Source: an uncultured Planctomycetaceae bacterium (GTDB lineage: Bacteria > Planctomycetota > Planctomycetia > Planctomycetales > Planctomycetaceae). Taken from it: DNA of 39,919 nucleotides. Positions 26,923 through 34,690 of this stretch are shown here, one piece after another. The notes under the pieces are model-generated. The model worked only from the letters and a program-made list of their open reading frames with translations, made no database searches and was not told the origin of the DNA. The stretch spans positions 1 through 39,919 of the forward strand of contig CALFYU010000076.1 in the NCBI GenBank assembly GCA_937952455.1, written 5' to 3'. Each line of letters starts with the position of its first letter. Position 1 is the first letter of the stretch. The translations under genes were made by a program, and so were the position numbers.

Positions 26923-26953
26923 TTGACGAACAGTCACCAGATTCTGTTATAAT
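26923..26953 (+). promoter_or_regulatory. Putative sigma-70-type promoter of the parD-like gene
   Basis: TTGACG (26923-26928) and a perfect TATAAT (26948-26953) are separated by 19 bases, slightly longer than ideal. The gene start at 27000 is 47 bases past the -10 box. The local sequence is AT-rich relative to the surroundings. Confidence 0.45.
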
Positions 26954-26999
26954 TGTGCAATGGTTAGATTCCTTGCCCGAAAAATAGAGAGGAGCTGAT

Positions 27000-27284
27000 T
27001 TGTCAACTCCTATGCAATTGCCATCTGAGTTGCAGGAACTGGTTGATCAAGAACTGGCAACCGGGCGGTATTCCTCTTCGGAAGAAGTGCTCATAGCCGC
27101 CGTTGAGTTATTGAGAGAGCAGGATCGTCGCTATGACGCATTTCGTGCTGAGGTGCTTGCGCGTCTCAAAGCCCTAGATGAAGGGGGCGCGATCGAACTT
27201 GAAAATGAATCCGCCTTGAGCGGCTTTTTTGACGACATCAGTAATCGCGGACAAATCCGCTGCGCGACGCACCCTACGCGCTGA
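27000..27284 (+). CDS. ParD-like (CopG/RHH) antitoxin without a partner toxin
   Basis: The protein has 94 residues. The first half follows the ParD pattern: a short N-terminal strand (MQLPSELQELVDQEL), then ATGRYSSSEEVLIAAVELLREQ, which is the 'SGRY.S.SEVVR..LRLLEE' ribbon-helix-helix core. An acidic C-terminal tail (GAIELENESALSGFFDDI) follows, of the kind that binds ParE. Type II antitoxins bind DNA and neutralise a ribosome-independent gyrase-targeting ParE or an mRNase. The start is TTG at 27000 with GAGGAG five bases before it. No toxin frame follows: only 112 bp separate it from the convergent glnA end, and a terminator lies in between. It may be a decayed or solitary antitoxin. Confidence 0.75.
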   Translation: MSTPMQLPSELQELVDQELATGRYSSSEEVLIAAVELLREQDRRYDAFRAEVLARLKALDEGGAIELENESALSGFFDDISNRGQIRCATHPTR

Positions 27285-27320
27285 GCACGCCGCATGTCTT
27301 GCACGAATCGCATCAACAAC

Positions 27321-27364
27321 AAAAAACTCCCGCAACGAGCATTCGCCCGTGCGGGAGTTTTTTT
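27321..27364. terminator. Bidirectional rho-independent terminator between parD-like gene and glnA
   Basis: A perfect 14-bp stem pairs AAAAAACTCCCGCA (27321-27334) with TGCGGGAGTTTTTT (27350-27363) around a 15-base loop. A-run on one side and T-run on the other let it work on both strands, ending the antitoxin transcript and the convergent glnA transcript. Confidence 0.92.
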
Positions 27365-27396
27365 GAACCAAAGTTCGTTTTAATTACAAACGGCGA

Positions 27397-28809
27397 TCAA
27401 CTGTCGTAGTACAACGCAAACTCGTACGGGTGAGGACGCAGACGGAATTCGTCGATTTCGTTCTCCCGCTTGTAGCTGATCCAGGTTTCGATCAGGTCCT
27501 CGGTGAAGACGTCCCCCTTGGTCAGGAACTCGTTGTCCGCTTCCAAGGCACCGAGCGCCTCGCCGAGCGACGCCGGCGTGGTGTTGGTTTCGGCCAACTC
27601 TTCTGGCGTCATCTCGTAAATATCCCGATCAAGCGGATCGCCCGGATCGATCTTGTTCTGGACACCGTCCAGCAACGCCATCAACATGGCCGTGTACATC
27701 AGATAGCCGTTGGCCGTCGGATCGGGGCAACGGAATTCCAATCGTTTCGCCTTCGGGCTGGCGGAGTACATCGGAATCCGCACCGAGGCCGAGCGGTTCC
27801 GTTGCGACATGGCCAACGTCACCGGTGCCTCGAAGCCGGGCACCAACCGGTGATACGAATTGACCGTCGGAGCGGCAAACGCCAGCACCGCACGTCCATG
27901 CTTGAGCAAACCACCGATCGCGTGCAGCGCGGTTTCGCTCAATCCGGCGTAACCGTCGCCCGCCATCAGCGTCTGGCCGTCCTTCCACAACGACATGTGG
28001 GTGTGCATCCCCGAGCCGTTATCTTCGAAGATCGGCTTGGGCATGAACGTCACCGTCTTGCCGTGCTTTTTGGCGACGTTGCGGATGATGTACTTGTACC
28101 ACATGAACTGGTCGGCCATCTTGAGCAAATCGCAGAACTCCATGTCGATTTCGCACTGGCCGCCCGTGCCCACTTCGTGGTGATGGGCTTCGACGACAAT
28201 CCCCAATTCCCGCATCGTGTACACCATTTCACCGCGGAGATCGTGGTAGCTGTCGGTCGGGCTGACGGGGAAGTATCCGCCTTTGTAGCTGGGTTTGTAG
28301 CCCAAGTTCGGTTCTTCGATTCGCGACGTATTCCAGGCCCCTTCGACCGAGTCGATTTCATAGAACGCGCGGTTTTGCGATTGGTCATAGCGGACTTCGT
28401 CGAAGATGAAGAATTCCGGTTCCGGACCGACGAAGCAGGCATCGGCGATGCCGGTTTGCTTCATGTACGCGATCCCCTTGCGGGCCACGTGCCGCGGGTC
28501 GCGGGTGTATTCCTCTTTTGTGATCGGATCGACGATGTTGGCCAAGACGCTCACGGTCGGACGAGCATAAAACGGGTCCAACTTCGCCGTGGAGGCGTCG
28601 GGAACCGCTAACATGTCGGACTGGTTGATCGCTTGCCAGCCGCGAATGGACGAGCCGTCAAAACCGACGCCGTCCTCAAACGTCCCTTCGTTCCACGTGT
28701 CGATGGGATAAGAACAGTGTTGCCAGGTGCCCAGCAGGTCAGTGAACTTCAAGTCCACCATTTCCGCGCCATGCTCCTTGGCGAATTCAAAGAACTCTTT
28801 GGGGTTCAT
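27397..28809 (-). CDS. glnA: Type I glutamine synthetase
   Basis: The protein has 470 residues; E. coli GlnA has 469. The GSI signatures are present: FTDLLGTWQH, FDGSSIRGW, GPEPEFFIFDE, the ATP-binding KPIFEDNGSGMHTHMSLWKDG, NSYHRLVPGFEAPV and RIPMYSASPKAKRLEFRCPD. A Tyr in DRDIYEMTPEE sits where GSI-beta enzymes are adenylylated, so this is probably a GSI-beta regulated by adenylylation; the adenylyltransferase is not in the window. The enzyme makes glutamine from glutamate, ammonia and ATP. The start ATG 28809 has AAGGAG 8-9 bases upstream. A consensus sigma-54 promoter lies about 400 bases upstream (29206-29220), and glnB and amt follow in the same direction further upstream. Confidence 0.97.
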   Translation of the reverse strand: MNPKEFFEFAKEHGAEMVDLKFTDLLGTWQHCSYPIDTWNEGTFEDGVGFDGSSIRGWQAINQSDMLAVPDASTAKLDPFYARPTVSVLANIVDPITKEEYTRDPRHVARKGIAYMKQTGIADACFVGPEPEFFIFDEVRYDQSQNRAFYEIDSVEGAWNTSRIEEPNLGYKPSYKGGYFPVSPTDSYHDLRGEMVYTMRELGIVVEAHHHEVGTGGQCEIDMEFCDLLKMADQFMWYKYIIRNVAKKHGKTVTFMPKPIFEDNGSGMHTHMSLWKDGQTLMAGDGYAGLSETALHAIGGLLKHGRAVLAFAAPTVNSYHRLVPGFEAPVTLAMSQRNRSASVRIPMYSASPKAKRLEFRCPDPTANGYLMYTAMLMALLDGVQNKIDPGDPLDRDIYEMTPEELAETNTTPASLGEALGALEADNEFLTKGDVFTEDLIETWISYKRENEIDEFRLRPHPYEFALYYDS

Positions 28810-29205
28810 CGTTTTTGTTCTCCTTCAGTGTGACTTCCAATGTGACGCTAAAAACTCTTGGACGCAGATCGTAAATTCCGCCAGTGCACCCACGATCGTC
28901 TCGCCGCAAAAAACAACCCCCGCTGGACTGAAATCAGTCGACCATTGACGGTAAACCCAGTGAGGAGCGGGGACAGTCAAACATGTGGACCGCCGCCGCG
29001 AGACCCAACAATTCGCTGCCGCCTGACAGGTGCATCTGGGCAATAACCGCGAATAAGCGGGTGCAAAAAAATAAAACAGCAACCCTATCGAGCGGAAGAC
29101 TGCGCGATCCTTGCGCAAAACTTGCACATTCATTCGGCGGCTTGGCCAAGCTTGGTTAGCCAAACTGCGAGAATAACGTGCTGCGGCCGCCGCCTCAGCC
29201 AATCC

Positions 29206-29220
29206 GCAATCAGCGTGCCA
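29206..29220 (-). promoter_or_regulatory. Sigma-54 (RpoN) promoter, -24/-12, upstream of glnA
   Basis: On the minus strand this reads TGGCACG-CTGA-TTGC, a full match to the TGGCACG-N4-TTGC consensus with correct GG/GC spacing. The transcript would start near 29194 and have a leader of about 385 bases before glnA. It lies in the 633-bp gap 28810-29442, which holds no credible gene; the open frame 28825-29310 on the same strand overlaps it and lacks domains. No clear NtrC site was identified upstream. Confidence 0.75.
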
Positions 29221-29442
29221 ATTCGCGATAGCTCTCCCGATGTGACCATCGCTTTGCAGCCGCCGACTCGTCTCCTTCATCAGCGAAGTCGCCCATGATA
29301 ACTTCCACATTTACAGAATGAAACCGAAACGGCTTCGCGTGGGCGATTTTCATTCGGGTGATCGGGGACGGGAGAAATTCGCCTCCCGCGCCCCCCGGCC
29401 GCAGCACAGCCGGGAGGCCTCGAGGACAGGGAACAGCGAATT

Positions 29443-29781
29443 TCAAATGGCCTCTTCGCCGACCTCACCAGTGCGGATCCGCACGACTTCGGACAGGTCG
29501 GTGACGAAGATCTTTCCATCGCCGATCTCACCCGTGCGGGCGTGTTCCAGAATCGTTTCTACGGCCTTAGGCGAATCGGCGTCAGGCACGACGACTTCGA
29601 GCTTCACCTTGGGCAGGAAGTCGACCGTGTATTCCGCACCGCGGTACATTTCCTTGTGGCCTCGTTGACGGCCGAATCCGCGAACTTCCGTAACAGTCAT
29701 GCCGTGGATTTCGACCGAGCTCAACGCATTCTTGACGTCTTCCAGCTTGTAATGCCGAATGATGGCTTCGATTTTTTTCAT
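29443..29781 (-). CDS. glnB: Nitrogen regulatory protein P-II
   Basis: The protein has 112 residues, the standard P-II length. It opens with MKKIEAIIRHYKLEDVKNAL. The T-loop is GRQRGHKEMYRGAEY, with the uridylylatable Tyr at the canonical position 51, then TVDFLPKVKLEVVV. The C-terminus GKIFVTDLSEVVRIRTGE is typical. P-II binds ATP/ADP and 2-oxoglutarate and signals nitrogen status to the GS adenylyltransferase, NtrB and the ammonium channel. Placement between amt and glnA on one strand fits the common glnK-amt pairing, so GlnK could equally be used as a name. It lies 230 bases downstream of amt with a hairpin in the gap, so it could be read through from the amt promoter. Confidence 0.96.
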   Translation of the reverse strand: MKKIEAIIRHYKLEDVKNALSSVEIHGMTVTEVRGFGRQRGHKEMYRGAEYTVDFLPKVKLEVVVPDADSPKAVETILEHARTGEIGDGKIFVTDLSEVVRIRTGEVGEEAI

Positions 29782-29936
29782 GATTCGCCTGTATTTTGAT
29801 TCTCAAGGGTTTTGCGGTAACGGAAATGCCGACCGGCTGCGGTGGAGATGGGGACACGACGTTGCCGCCGCGCCCCATCTCACCGATCCGCGTCCTGCGA
29901 CACGTCCAATCCATTTGGTCACAGCCGGGCACTCGC

Positions 29937-29994
29937 CCGCCTCGCTCGACCGCGTCGCAAGGCGACGAGCGAGGCGGCTCTCTCCTAGGAGCCG
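29937..29994. repeat. Inverted-repeat element between amt and glnB
   Basis: A perfect 12-bp stem, CCGCCTCGCTCG (29937-29948) with CGAGCGAGGCGG (29966-29977), has a 17-base loop. Directly adjoining is a second 6-bp stem, CGGCTC (29975-29980) with GAGCCG (29989-29994). There is no T-run. It could reduce read-through or protect the 3' end of amt mRNA, and has the look of a dispersed palindromic repeat. Confidence 0.6.
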
Positions 29995-30011
29995 TAAGGG
30001 TCCCCAACGCT

Positions 30012-31409
30012 CTACGGATCGAGGGTATAAGCGGCCATGCCGTGCTCGACCATGTCCAACCCGGAGATTTCTTCGTCGGGCGATACACGCAGCATGCCAA
30101 TCCCCTTCAGTCCGAGGAATAAGGCAAGCATCGTGATAAACGCCCAGGCAGGAATCACTGCCGAGCCGATAATCTGCGTCACAAGGTTTGTGTCGCTGCC
30201 GAAAATTCCCGTGGCGACTCCGCCCCAAACACCGCAAAGGCCGTGTACGGGAAACGCCCCCACAGGGTCGTCAATCTTGAGTTTGTCCAGGGCGATGATT
30301 CCGATCACCACCAGCACGCCGGCAATGGCACCGATGACAATGCTCTCAACATTGGTCACGCGATCACAGTTGGCGGTAATGCCCACCAAACCTGCCAAGA
30401 TGCCGTTGAGGGCCATCGACAAGTCCGGCTTCTTGAACATCACCCAGCTGAGCAGCATCGCTGCAAATCCGCCGGCTGCCGCTGCGAGAGTCGTATTGAC
30501 GGCGATCAACATCACAGCGTTGGTGTTATCAGACCCGGCGAAGGCCAACTGGCTACCGGGATTAAAGCCGAACCAACCCACCCACAGAATAAAGACGCCC
30601 AGCGTGGCGATCGCCAGGTTGTGCCCCGGCATGGGAATCGACTTGCCTTCGGGCGAATAACGGCCAATCCGCGGTCCCAACACGATGGCTCCGGCCAAAC
30701 CTGCAAAGCCTCCCACGGCATGCACCACGATTGACCCGGCAAAGTCTTGGAATTCCATCAATTGGAGCCAGCCACCGCCCCACTTCCAGAAACCGCTGAT
30801 GGGATAGATCAGACCTGTCAGAATCGCACTGTAGACGAGATAGCCAACAAACTTCATACGCCCGGCCACAGCACCGGAAACAATCGTCGCAGCCGTTGCG
30901 GCAAATGCAACTTGGAACAGAAAGTCAACCTGTGGATTGAGTGTTCCCGCTTCGCTGGTCGGCGGCGTTTCACTGACGCCGAATCCTCCAAACCCGAAAT
31001 ACGGGTTTTCCGACGCAGTTCCCGGATACATCAGACTGTAGCCGATGGCATAGAACAGGAGACACCCGATGCAGAGGTCCATCACGTTTTTGAACAGAAT
31101 GTTCACGGTGTTCTTACCGGCATTGAAGCCCGCTTCCACCATTGCGAATCCGGGCTGCATGAAAATGACCAGCACGGCGGACAGAAACAACACGACGTTG
31201 TCGAACGCGTAGGCCATCTCGGCATCGGACACCGTGGCGGGTTCCGCCGGTGCTTCCTCTTCGGCCGGTGCCTCTTCCCCTTCAGCCGGCTCAGCGGCGG
31301 CCGCTTCCGCGGGAGGGGTTGCCGGCGCCTCCTGGTAGGCGGCGAGTCTCCCAGCAGGGATCGCCACGCACAGAAATATGGCAGCAGCCATGGTCAGTGC
31401 AGTACGCAT
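30012..31409 (-). CDS. amt: Ammonium transporter (Amt/MEP/Rh) with signal peptide and acidic N-terminal extension
   Basis: The protein has 465 residues. A signal peptide is at about 1-23, followed by an Ala/Glu/Pro-rich stretch (about 26-60). The Amt channel of about 11 helices begins near residue 66 (AYAFDNVVLFLSAVLVIFMQ). The twin pore histidines are in SIVVHAVGGFAGL and FPVHGLCGVWGGVATG. Other Amt motifs are GFAMVEAGFNAGKN and GWFGFNPGS. It conducts ammonium/ammonia across the inner membrane and is normally gated by P-II, encoded next door. ATG 31409 was chosen because AGAGGAA lies 9 bases upstream; an in-frame TTG at 31430 contains that site. A consensus sigma-54 promoter lies 310 bases upstream. 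Confidence 0.95.
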   Translation of the reverse strand: MRTALTMAAAIFLCVAIPAGRLAAYQEAPATPPAEAAAAEPAEGEEAPAEEEAPAEPATVSDAEMAYAFDNVVLFLSAVLVIFMQPGFAMVEAGFNAGKNTVNILFKNVMDLCIGCLLFYAIGYSLMYPGTASENPYFGFGGFGVSETPPTSEAGTLNPQVDFLFQVAFAATAATIVSGAVAGRMKFVGYLVYSAILTGLIYPISGFWKWGGGWLQLMEFQDFAGSIVVHAVGGFAGLAGAIVLGPRIGRYSPEGKSIPMPGHNLAIATLGVFILWVGWFGFNPGSQLAFAGSDNTNAVMLIAVNTTLAAAAGGFAAMLLSWVMFKKPDLSMALNGILAGLVGITANCDRVTNVESIVIGAIAGVLVVIGIIALDKLKIDDPVGAFPVHGLCGVWGGVATGIFGSDTNLVTQIIGSAVIPAWAFITMLALFLGLKGIGMLRVSPDEEISGLDMVEHGMAAYTLDP

Positions 31410-31720
31410 GTCACAGGTTCCTCTTTCCAAAGACTAAAAGGACGGTACGGATCGGTAGCGCAGAATGAGATCGAAGTCCAATTCACCCACACACGAGAAT
31501 TGGACCAAAAGCCTTAGAATTCAGCCGGCCTCGCAGACACCGTGATTCCCCGCGGCGGAACCCTCTGAGCAAAACGGGTTTCTAGAACCGCCGTCCTGCC
31601 CTGCACCAGTGTGCCGGTCTTTCACAGCTACCTGCGCCGAGCCGGGAACTCCCTTGCAGCGATGTCGTCGTTACAAATGAGGGATTCCCCAAAGGACCAC
31701 AGATAGCCATGATGTGGAAT

Positions 31721-31735
31721 TGCAACTTTCGTGCC
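31721..31735 (-). promoter_or_regulatory. Sigma-54 (RpoN) promoter, -24/-12, upstream of amt
   Basis: On the minus strand this reads GGCACG-AAAG-TTGCA (with G instead of T just before), matching the core -24/-12 consensus with exact spacing. The predicted start is near 31710, a leader of about 300 bases before amt. The 664-bp gap 31410-32073 holds no credible gene; the frame 31628-31894 covers the promoter and has no domain. Confidence 0.72.
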
Positions 31736-31981
31736 CAACGGGCGGGCGGTGTGTGTAGTTTGTTTGCAATCCGTTTCTAGCAAAGCGATTGCGTCTGCCG
31801 TTTCATCTCGAAAACTTGCGGGCGAGGCCCGCTGATAAGCAGCTTGCAAAGAATTAGCACAACCAACGCGCGCAATGCAGGCATATCGGCCCATTCACGA
31901 CGCCGGGTGAAGGATGTGATCTTCGCTTAAGATAGGGGCCGTCGGGCGGAGGCGGCCTGGTCGATGGCCCGATATCAAGAA

Positions 31982-32013
31982 CAGCCGCCCACCGAATATT
32001 CGGCGGGCGGCTG
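31982..32013 (-). terminator. Hairpin after the porin gene, possible terminator
   Basis: CAGCCGCCC (31982-31990) pairs with GGGCGGCTG (32005-32013), and the interior holds the palindrome CCGAATATTCGG. It begins 60 bases after the porin stop. No strong T-run follows on the minus strand, so intrinsic termination may be inefficient. Confidence 0.5.
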
Positions 32014-32073
32014 GGGAGAGACTTTCACAGATTCGCGTACGAAAGACTCGTTCGCGTCGGTCGTTCACTTAAC

Positions 32074-33315
32074 TTAGAAGGTCAAGATCGCGTCGACGGC
32101 GAAGATGTCCTGCGTGTATTCGTCGTGCGGGAACCAGTCATGACGGTATTCCGGACGAACAATCAGGTTTCCAGTCGGCTTGTAATTGACGCCGAACGTC
32201 GCTTCGTAGTAGGAGTGCTGGCCACCTCGGGGCAGCGTTTGTCCGCCGTGGTCGAAACCAGCGTCAGAACTCCACCATTCCACCCGCGACCCGAGCTTTA
32301 CTTCGTCGTTAACGGTGTAGAACAGGTACTGGTTGACACCATATTCGTTGTTTCCGCCGCCAGCCGTGTTCAAGGAAACCATGTCGCTTTGGAAAACGTA
32401 GTTCCACTTGTCGGTCAGGGCAAAGTCGGTCACGATGCTATGCGAGTAACCGTCGCCGCGAGCACCCATGTTGCCGGCCGTGAGGATGTAGGTTAACGTG
32501 ACTTCTTCGGTCAACGCCAAGCTGGCACCACCGAGGAAGTTGCTGCCGCCGTCGAGTTGATCGAAGCCGGTGTCCCATCCCAACGTCCAACCGCCGTACA
32601 GGGTCACATCGTCGCTGGCCTTGTAGGTGGCCAACACGCCGGTGTGAGTAAACGGCTCGCTGTTGTACATGGTGTACGCGTGGCTGAAGAAGAAGTTGTC
32701 CGGCGCGGGCACGACTTCATAGCCGATCAGCGTGAAAAAGTGACCGAACTTCACGGACAGGTCGCCGTTGGCGATTTCACCGTAAAGCTGCGGCATGGCC
32801 CAACCGTAAATCCCGTGGTCCCACCCGTTCAGGTAGTCCCAACGGCCGGGGTTGTTCCCGAAGGCTTGGGTGTCATTGGCGTCGGTACCGTACATGAAGT
32901 CCATGCGGGCACCCCAGTCCCAACCTTTGGAACCGTCGGCCACCTTTTCCATGTACAACCAGCTTTGGTGGTTGTTGAAACGGTCCGGGTCGCTGTTGAA
33001 CATCCCAGTCGACTCGCTGGTGTAACCCCACTGGGTCCAGCCGCCGACGTCGAAGCCCATGACGGGATCGGAGAAGAGCTTCCAGGGGTCGCTGGACTCT
33101 TCTTCGCAACCGCCGCCGCAGCTATTGTCACAAGCGACGTCGCAGCTGGGAGGCGCTTCACAGGAACCGCCGTTGTAGTGAGAAAAGTGATTGGCAAACT
33201 CACCGGCGTCGGCGCCTTGGGGGGCAAGTAATCCGGCACCGCCAATGAGGAGCGAGGCAGCTATTGTTTTGCCGCGCGACATAACGTCTAAGATGTTTTG
33301 CAGAATGTCCGGCAT
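32074..33315 (-). CDS. Outer-membrane beta-barrel porin (BBP2/OmpL-like)
   Basis: The protein has 413 residues. A signal peptide covers about 1-37, with cleavage at ADA-GEF. A short Cys-rich segment follows, with Cys at 52, 58, 62, 66 and 70 and SCGGGCEEE in the middle. The rest is a chain of amphipathic strands with aromatic girdle residues, for example GWTQWGYTSES, WDWGARMDFMYG, VTLTYILTAGN and IVRPEYRHDWF. It ends in AVDAILTF with a terminal Phe, as barrel proteins do. This matches the putative porin-2 (BBP2) family. It would form a pore for small solutes in the outer membrane. ATG 33315 was chosen for GGAGG six bases upstream; the open frame runs 14 codons further without a good site. Confidence 0.88.
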   Translation of the reverse strand: MPDILQNILDVMSRGKTIAASLLIGGAGLLAPQGADAGEFANHFSHYNGGSCEAPPSCDVACDNSCGGGCEEESSDPWKLFSDPVMGFDVGGWTQWGYTSESTGMFNSDPDRFNNHQSWLYMEKVADGSKGWDWGARMDFMYGTDANDTQAFGNNPGRWDYLNGWDHGIYGWAMPQLYGEIANGDLSVKFGHFFTLIGYEVVPAPDNFFFSHAYTMYNSEPFTHTGVLATYKASDDVTLYGGWTLGWDTGFDQLDGGSNFLGGASLALTEEVTLTYILTAGNMGARGDGYSHSIVTDFALTDKWNYVFQSDMVSLNTAGGGNNEYGVNQYLFYTVNDEVKLGSRVEWWSSDAGFDHGGQTLPRGGQHSYYEATFGVNYKPTGNLIVRPEYRHDWFPHDEYTQDIFAVDAILTF

Positions 33316-33856
33316 CGGATCCTCCGTGCACGCGTCGCTCCATTGGTTTTGGAGCAATTTGTTAATAAATCAAGCTGGCTGACAATTCGCGATGGGCTCT
33401 GATTCAGCCCTTGGTCTTAATCGCAACACGACTGTTCAGCCGCTCGGTAAGGGTGGTCAGTTCGTTCCAAGCGGTGCGCGTAGCGCAATTCGCATGATTT
33501 GGCTATCGGAATGAGCGGCGAAATCGAATCAAGTCGCGCTCGCGGTACCGGATTTTCGGCAAAACGCAAAAAACCGATCCCCGACGTATGCCTTACCTAG
33601 TCCGCCTAGCTTTCTGAGCGTTCGTTGAGCAAACGGCGAACATTCTGCGAATAGAACGTGCAAACTGTTTCCAACAGCGGGATTATTGCTCGTATTGCTT
33701 ACCGGATAAGCAAACTTCGCGCATTGCGGAGCAAAAATTTTTTTGAGAATTATTAATGAGATATGGGTTCCGAGATGATAAGCGACCGGTGGACGCCCTT
33801 CACGACCCCGGCGCGGACCAGCGTCGCCTGGCTGAAATGGATTTGCCAACATCGCT
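33316..33856. other. Gene-free interval, 541 bp, between pdxJ and the porin gene
   Basis: It is AT-richer than its surroundings. It holds a 7-bp hairpin, TTGCTTA (33695-33701) with TAAGCAA (33707-33713), and an A/T-rich stretch near 33730-33765. This may act as a weak terminator for pdxJ on the minus strand. The porin promoter should lie at its left end, but no convincing -35/-10 pair was found. The plus-strand frame 33756-34028 is antisense to pdxJ and rejected. Confidence 0.45.
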
Positions 33857-34573
33857 TCAAAACGTGATCAGCGACTTCATCTCACGAACCGCTTCCTCGA
33901 ATCCGACCATCAAGGCCCGCGCGACAATGCTGTGGCCGATGTTCAGTTCGCTCACTCCGTCAATCTCGGCAATCGGGACCACGTTGCGGTACGTTAGCCC
34001 GTGCCCCATGTGGACGAGTAGCTCCTGATCCAGACCCGATTCGGTCGCCGCGATCAGCTGATCCAACTCCTCGTCGCGGGCGGCGCCGGTCGCGGCATCC
34101 GCGTAGCGGCCGGTGTGCAATTCCACCGCTTCGACATCAAGCGCGCGCGCGGCTTCAATCTGCCGCAGGTCGGGATCGATAAACAGGCTCACGGCGATCC
34201 CCGCGGCTTTCAGGTGGTCGGCACAGCGACGGATCTTTTCGATCTGGGCGATCACGTCCAATCCCCCCTCGGTGGTGATTTCCTCCCGTTTTTCCGGAAC
34301 TAGCGTGACCTGATCCGGTTTCACCTGCAGGGCGATGGCGGTAATCGCCTCTTCGGCCGCCATTTCCAGGTTCAATTTTACTTGCACCGTTTGCCGCAGG
34401 ACGTGCAGATCCCGGTCCTGGATATGCCGGCGGTCTTCCCTCAGATGCAAAGTGATCCCGTCCGCACCCCCAACCTCCGCCAAGACGGCCGCCCACACGG
34501 GGTCCGGCTCAATCGTACGGCGGGCTTGGCGGACGGTTGCGACATGGTCGATGTTGACACCCAGGGCAGGCAT
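33857..34573 (-). CDS. pdxJ: Pyridoxine 5'-phosphate synthase
   Basis: The protein has 238 residues, as in E. coli. It begins with PALGVNIDHVATVRQARRT, the N-terminal PdxJ motif, followed by GADGITLHLREDRRHIQDRD. Other markers are QVTLVPEKREEITTEGGLD, VSLFIDPD, VELHTGRYAD and ELNIGHSIVARAL (phosphate-binding end). It condenses aminoacetone phosphate with deoxyxylulose 5-phosphate to give pyridoxine 5'-phosphate in the DXP-dependent vitamin B6 route. ATG 34573 matches the family start; the upstream 20 codons are unlike relatives. No other pdx gene lies nearby. Confidence 0.96.
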   Translation of the reverse strand: MPALGVNIDHVATVRQARRTIEPDPVWAAVLAEVGGADGITLHLREDRRHIQDRDLHVLRQTVQVKLNLEMAAEEAITAIALQVKPDQVTLVPEKREEITTEGGLDVIAQIEKIRRCADHLKAAGIAVSLFIDPDLRQIEAARALDVEAVELHTGRYADAATGAARDEELDQLIAATESGLDQELLVHMGHGLTYRNVVPIAEIDGVSELNIGHSIVARALMVGFEEAVREMKSLITF

Positions 34574-34690
34574 AACGGCACTTTCGGATTTGCTGCGGAT
34601 TAACGAAGATAGTGAAGCTATGACGAGCGACACGATAATCGCCGCAGAGGTTCGTCGCCAGTCGCCACGACGACGCAGGGGAGAGAAAAC

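Noticed and set aside
28825..29310. 161-codon minus-strand frame upstream of glnA
   Set aside because: It covers the sigma-54 promoter, has no domain or ribosome site and has a composition typical of a chance frame.
31610..31616. GGCACACTGGTGCA on the minus strand as an extra sigma-54 site
   Set aside because: The distance between GG and GC is one base too short, and the better site lies further upstream.
31628..31894. 88-codon minus-strand frame upstream of amt
   Set aside because: It overlaps the second sigma-54 promoter and shows no recognisable protein features.
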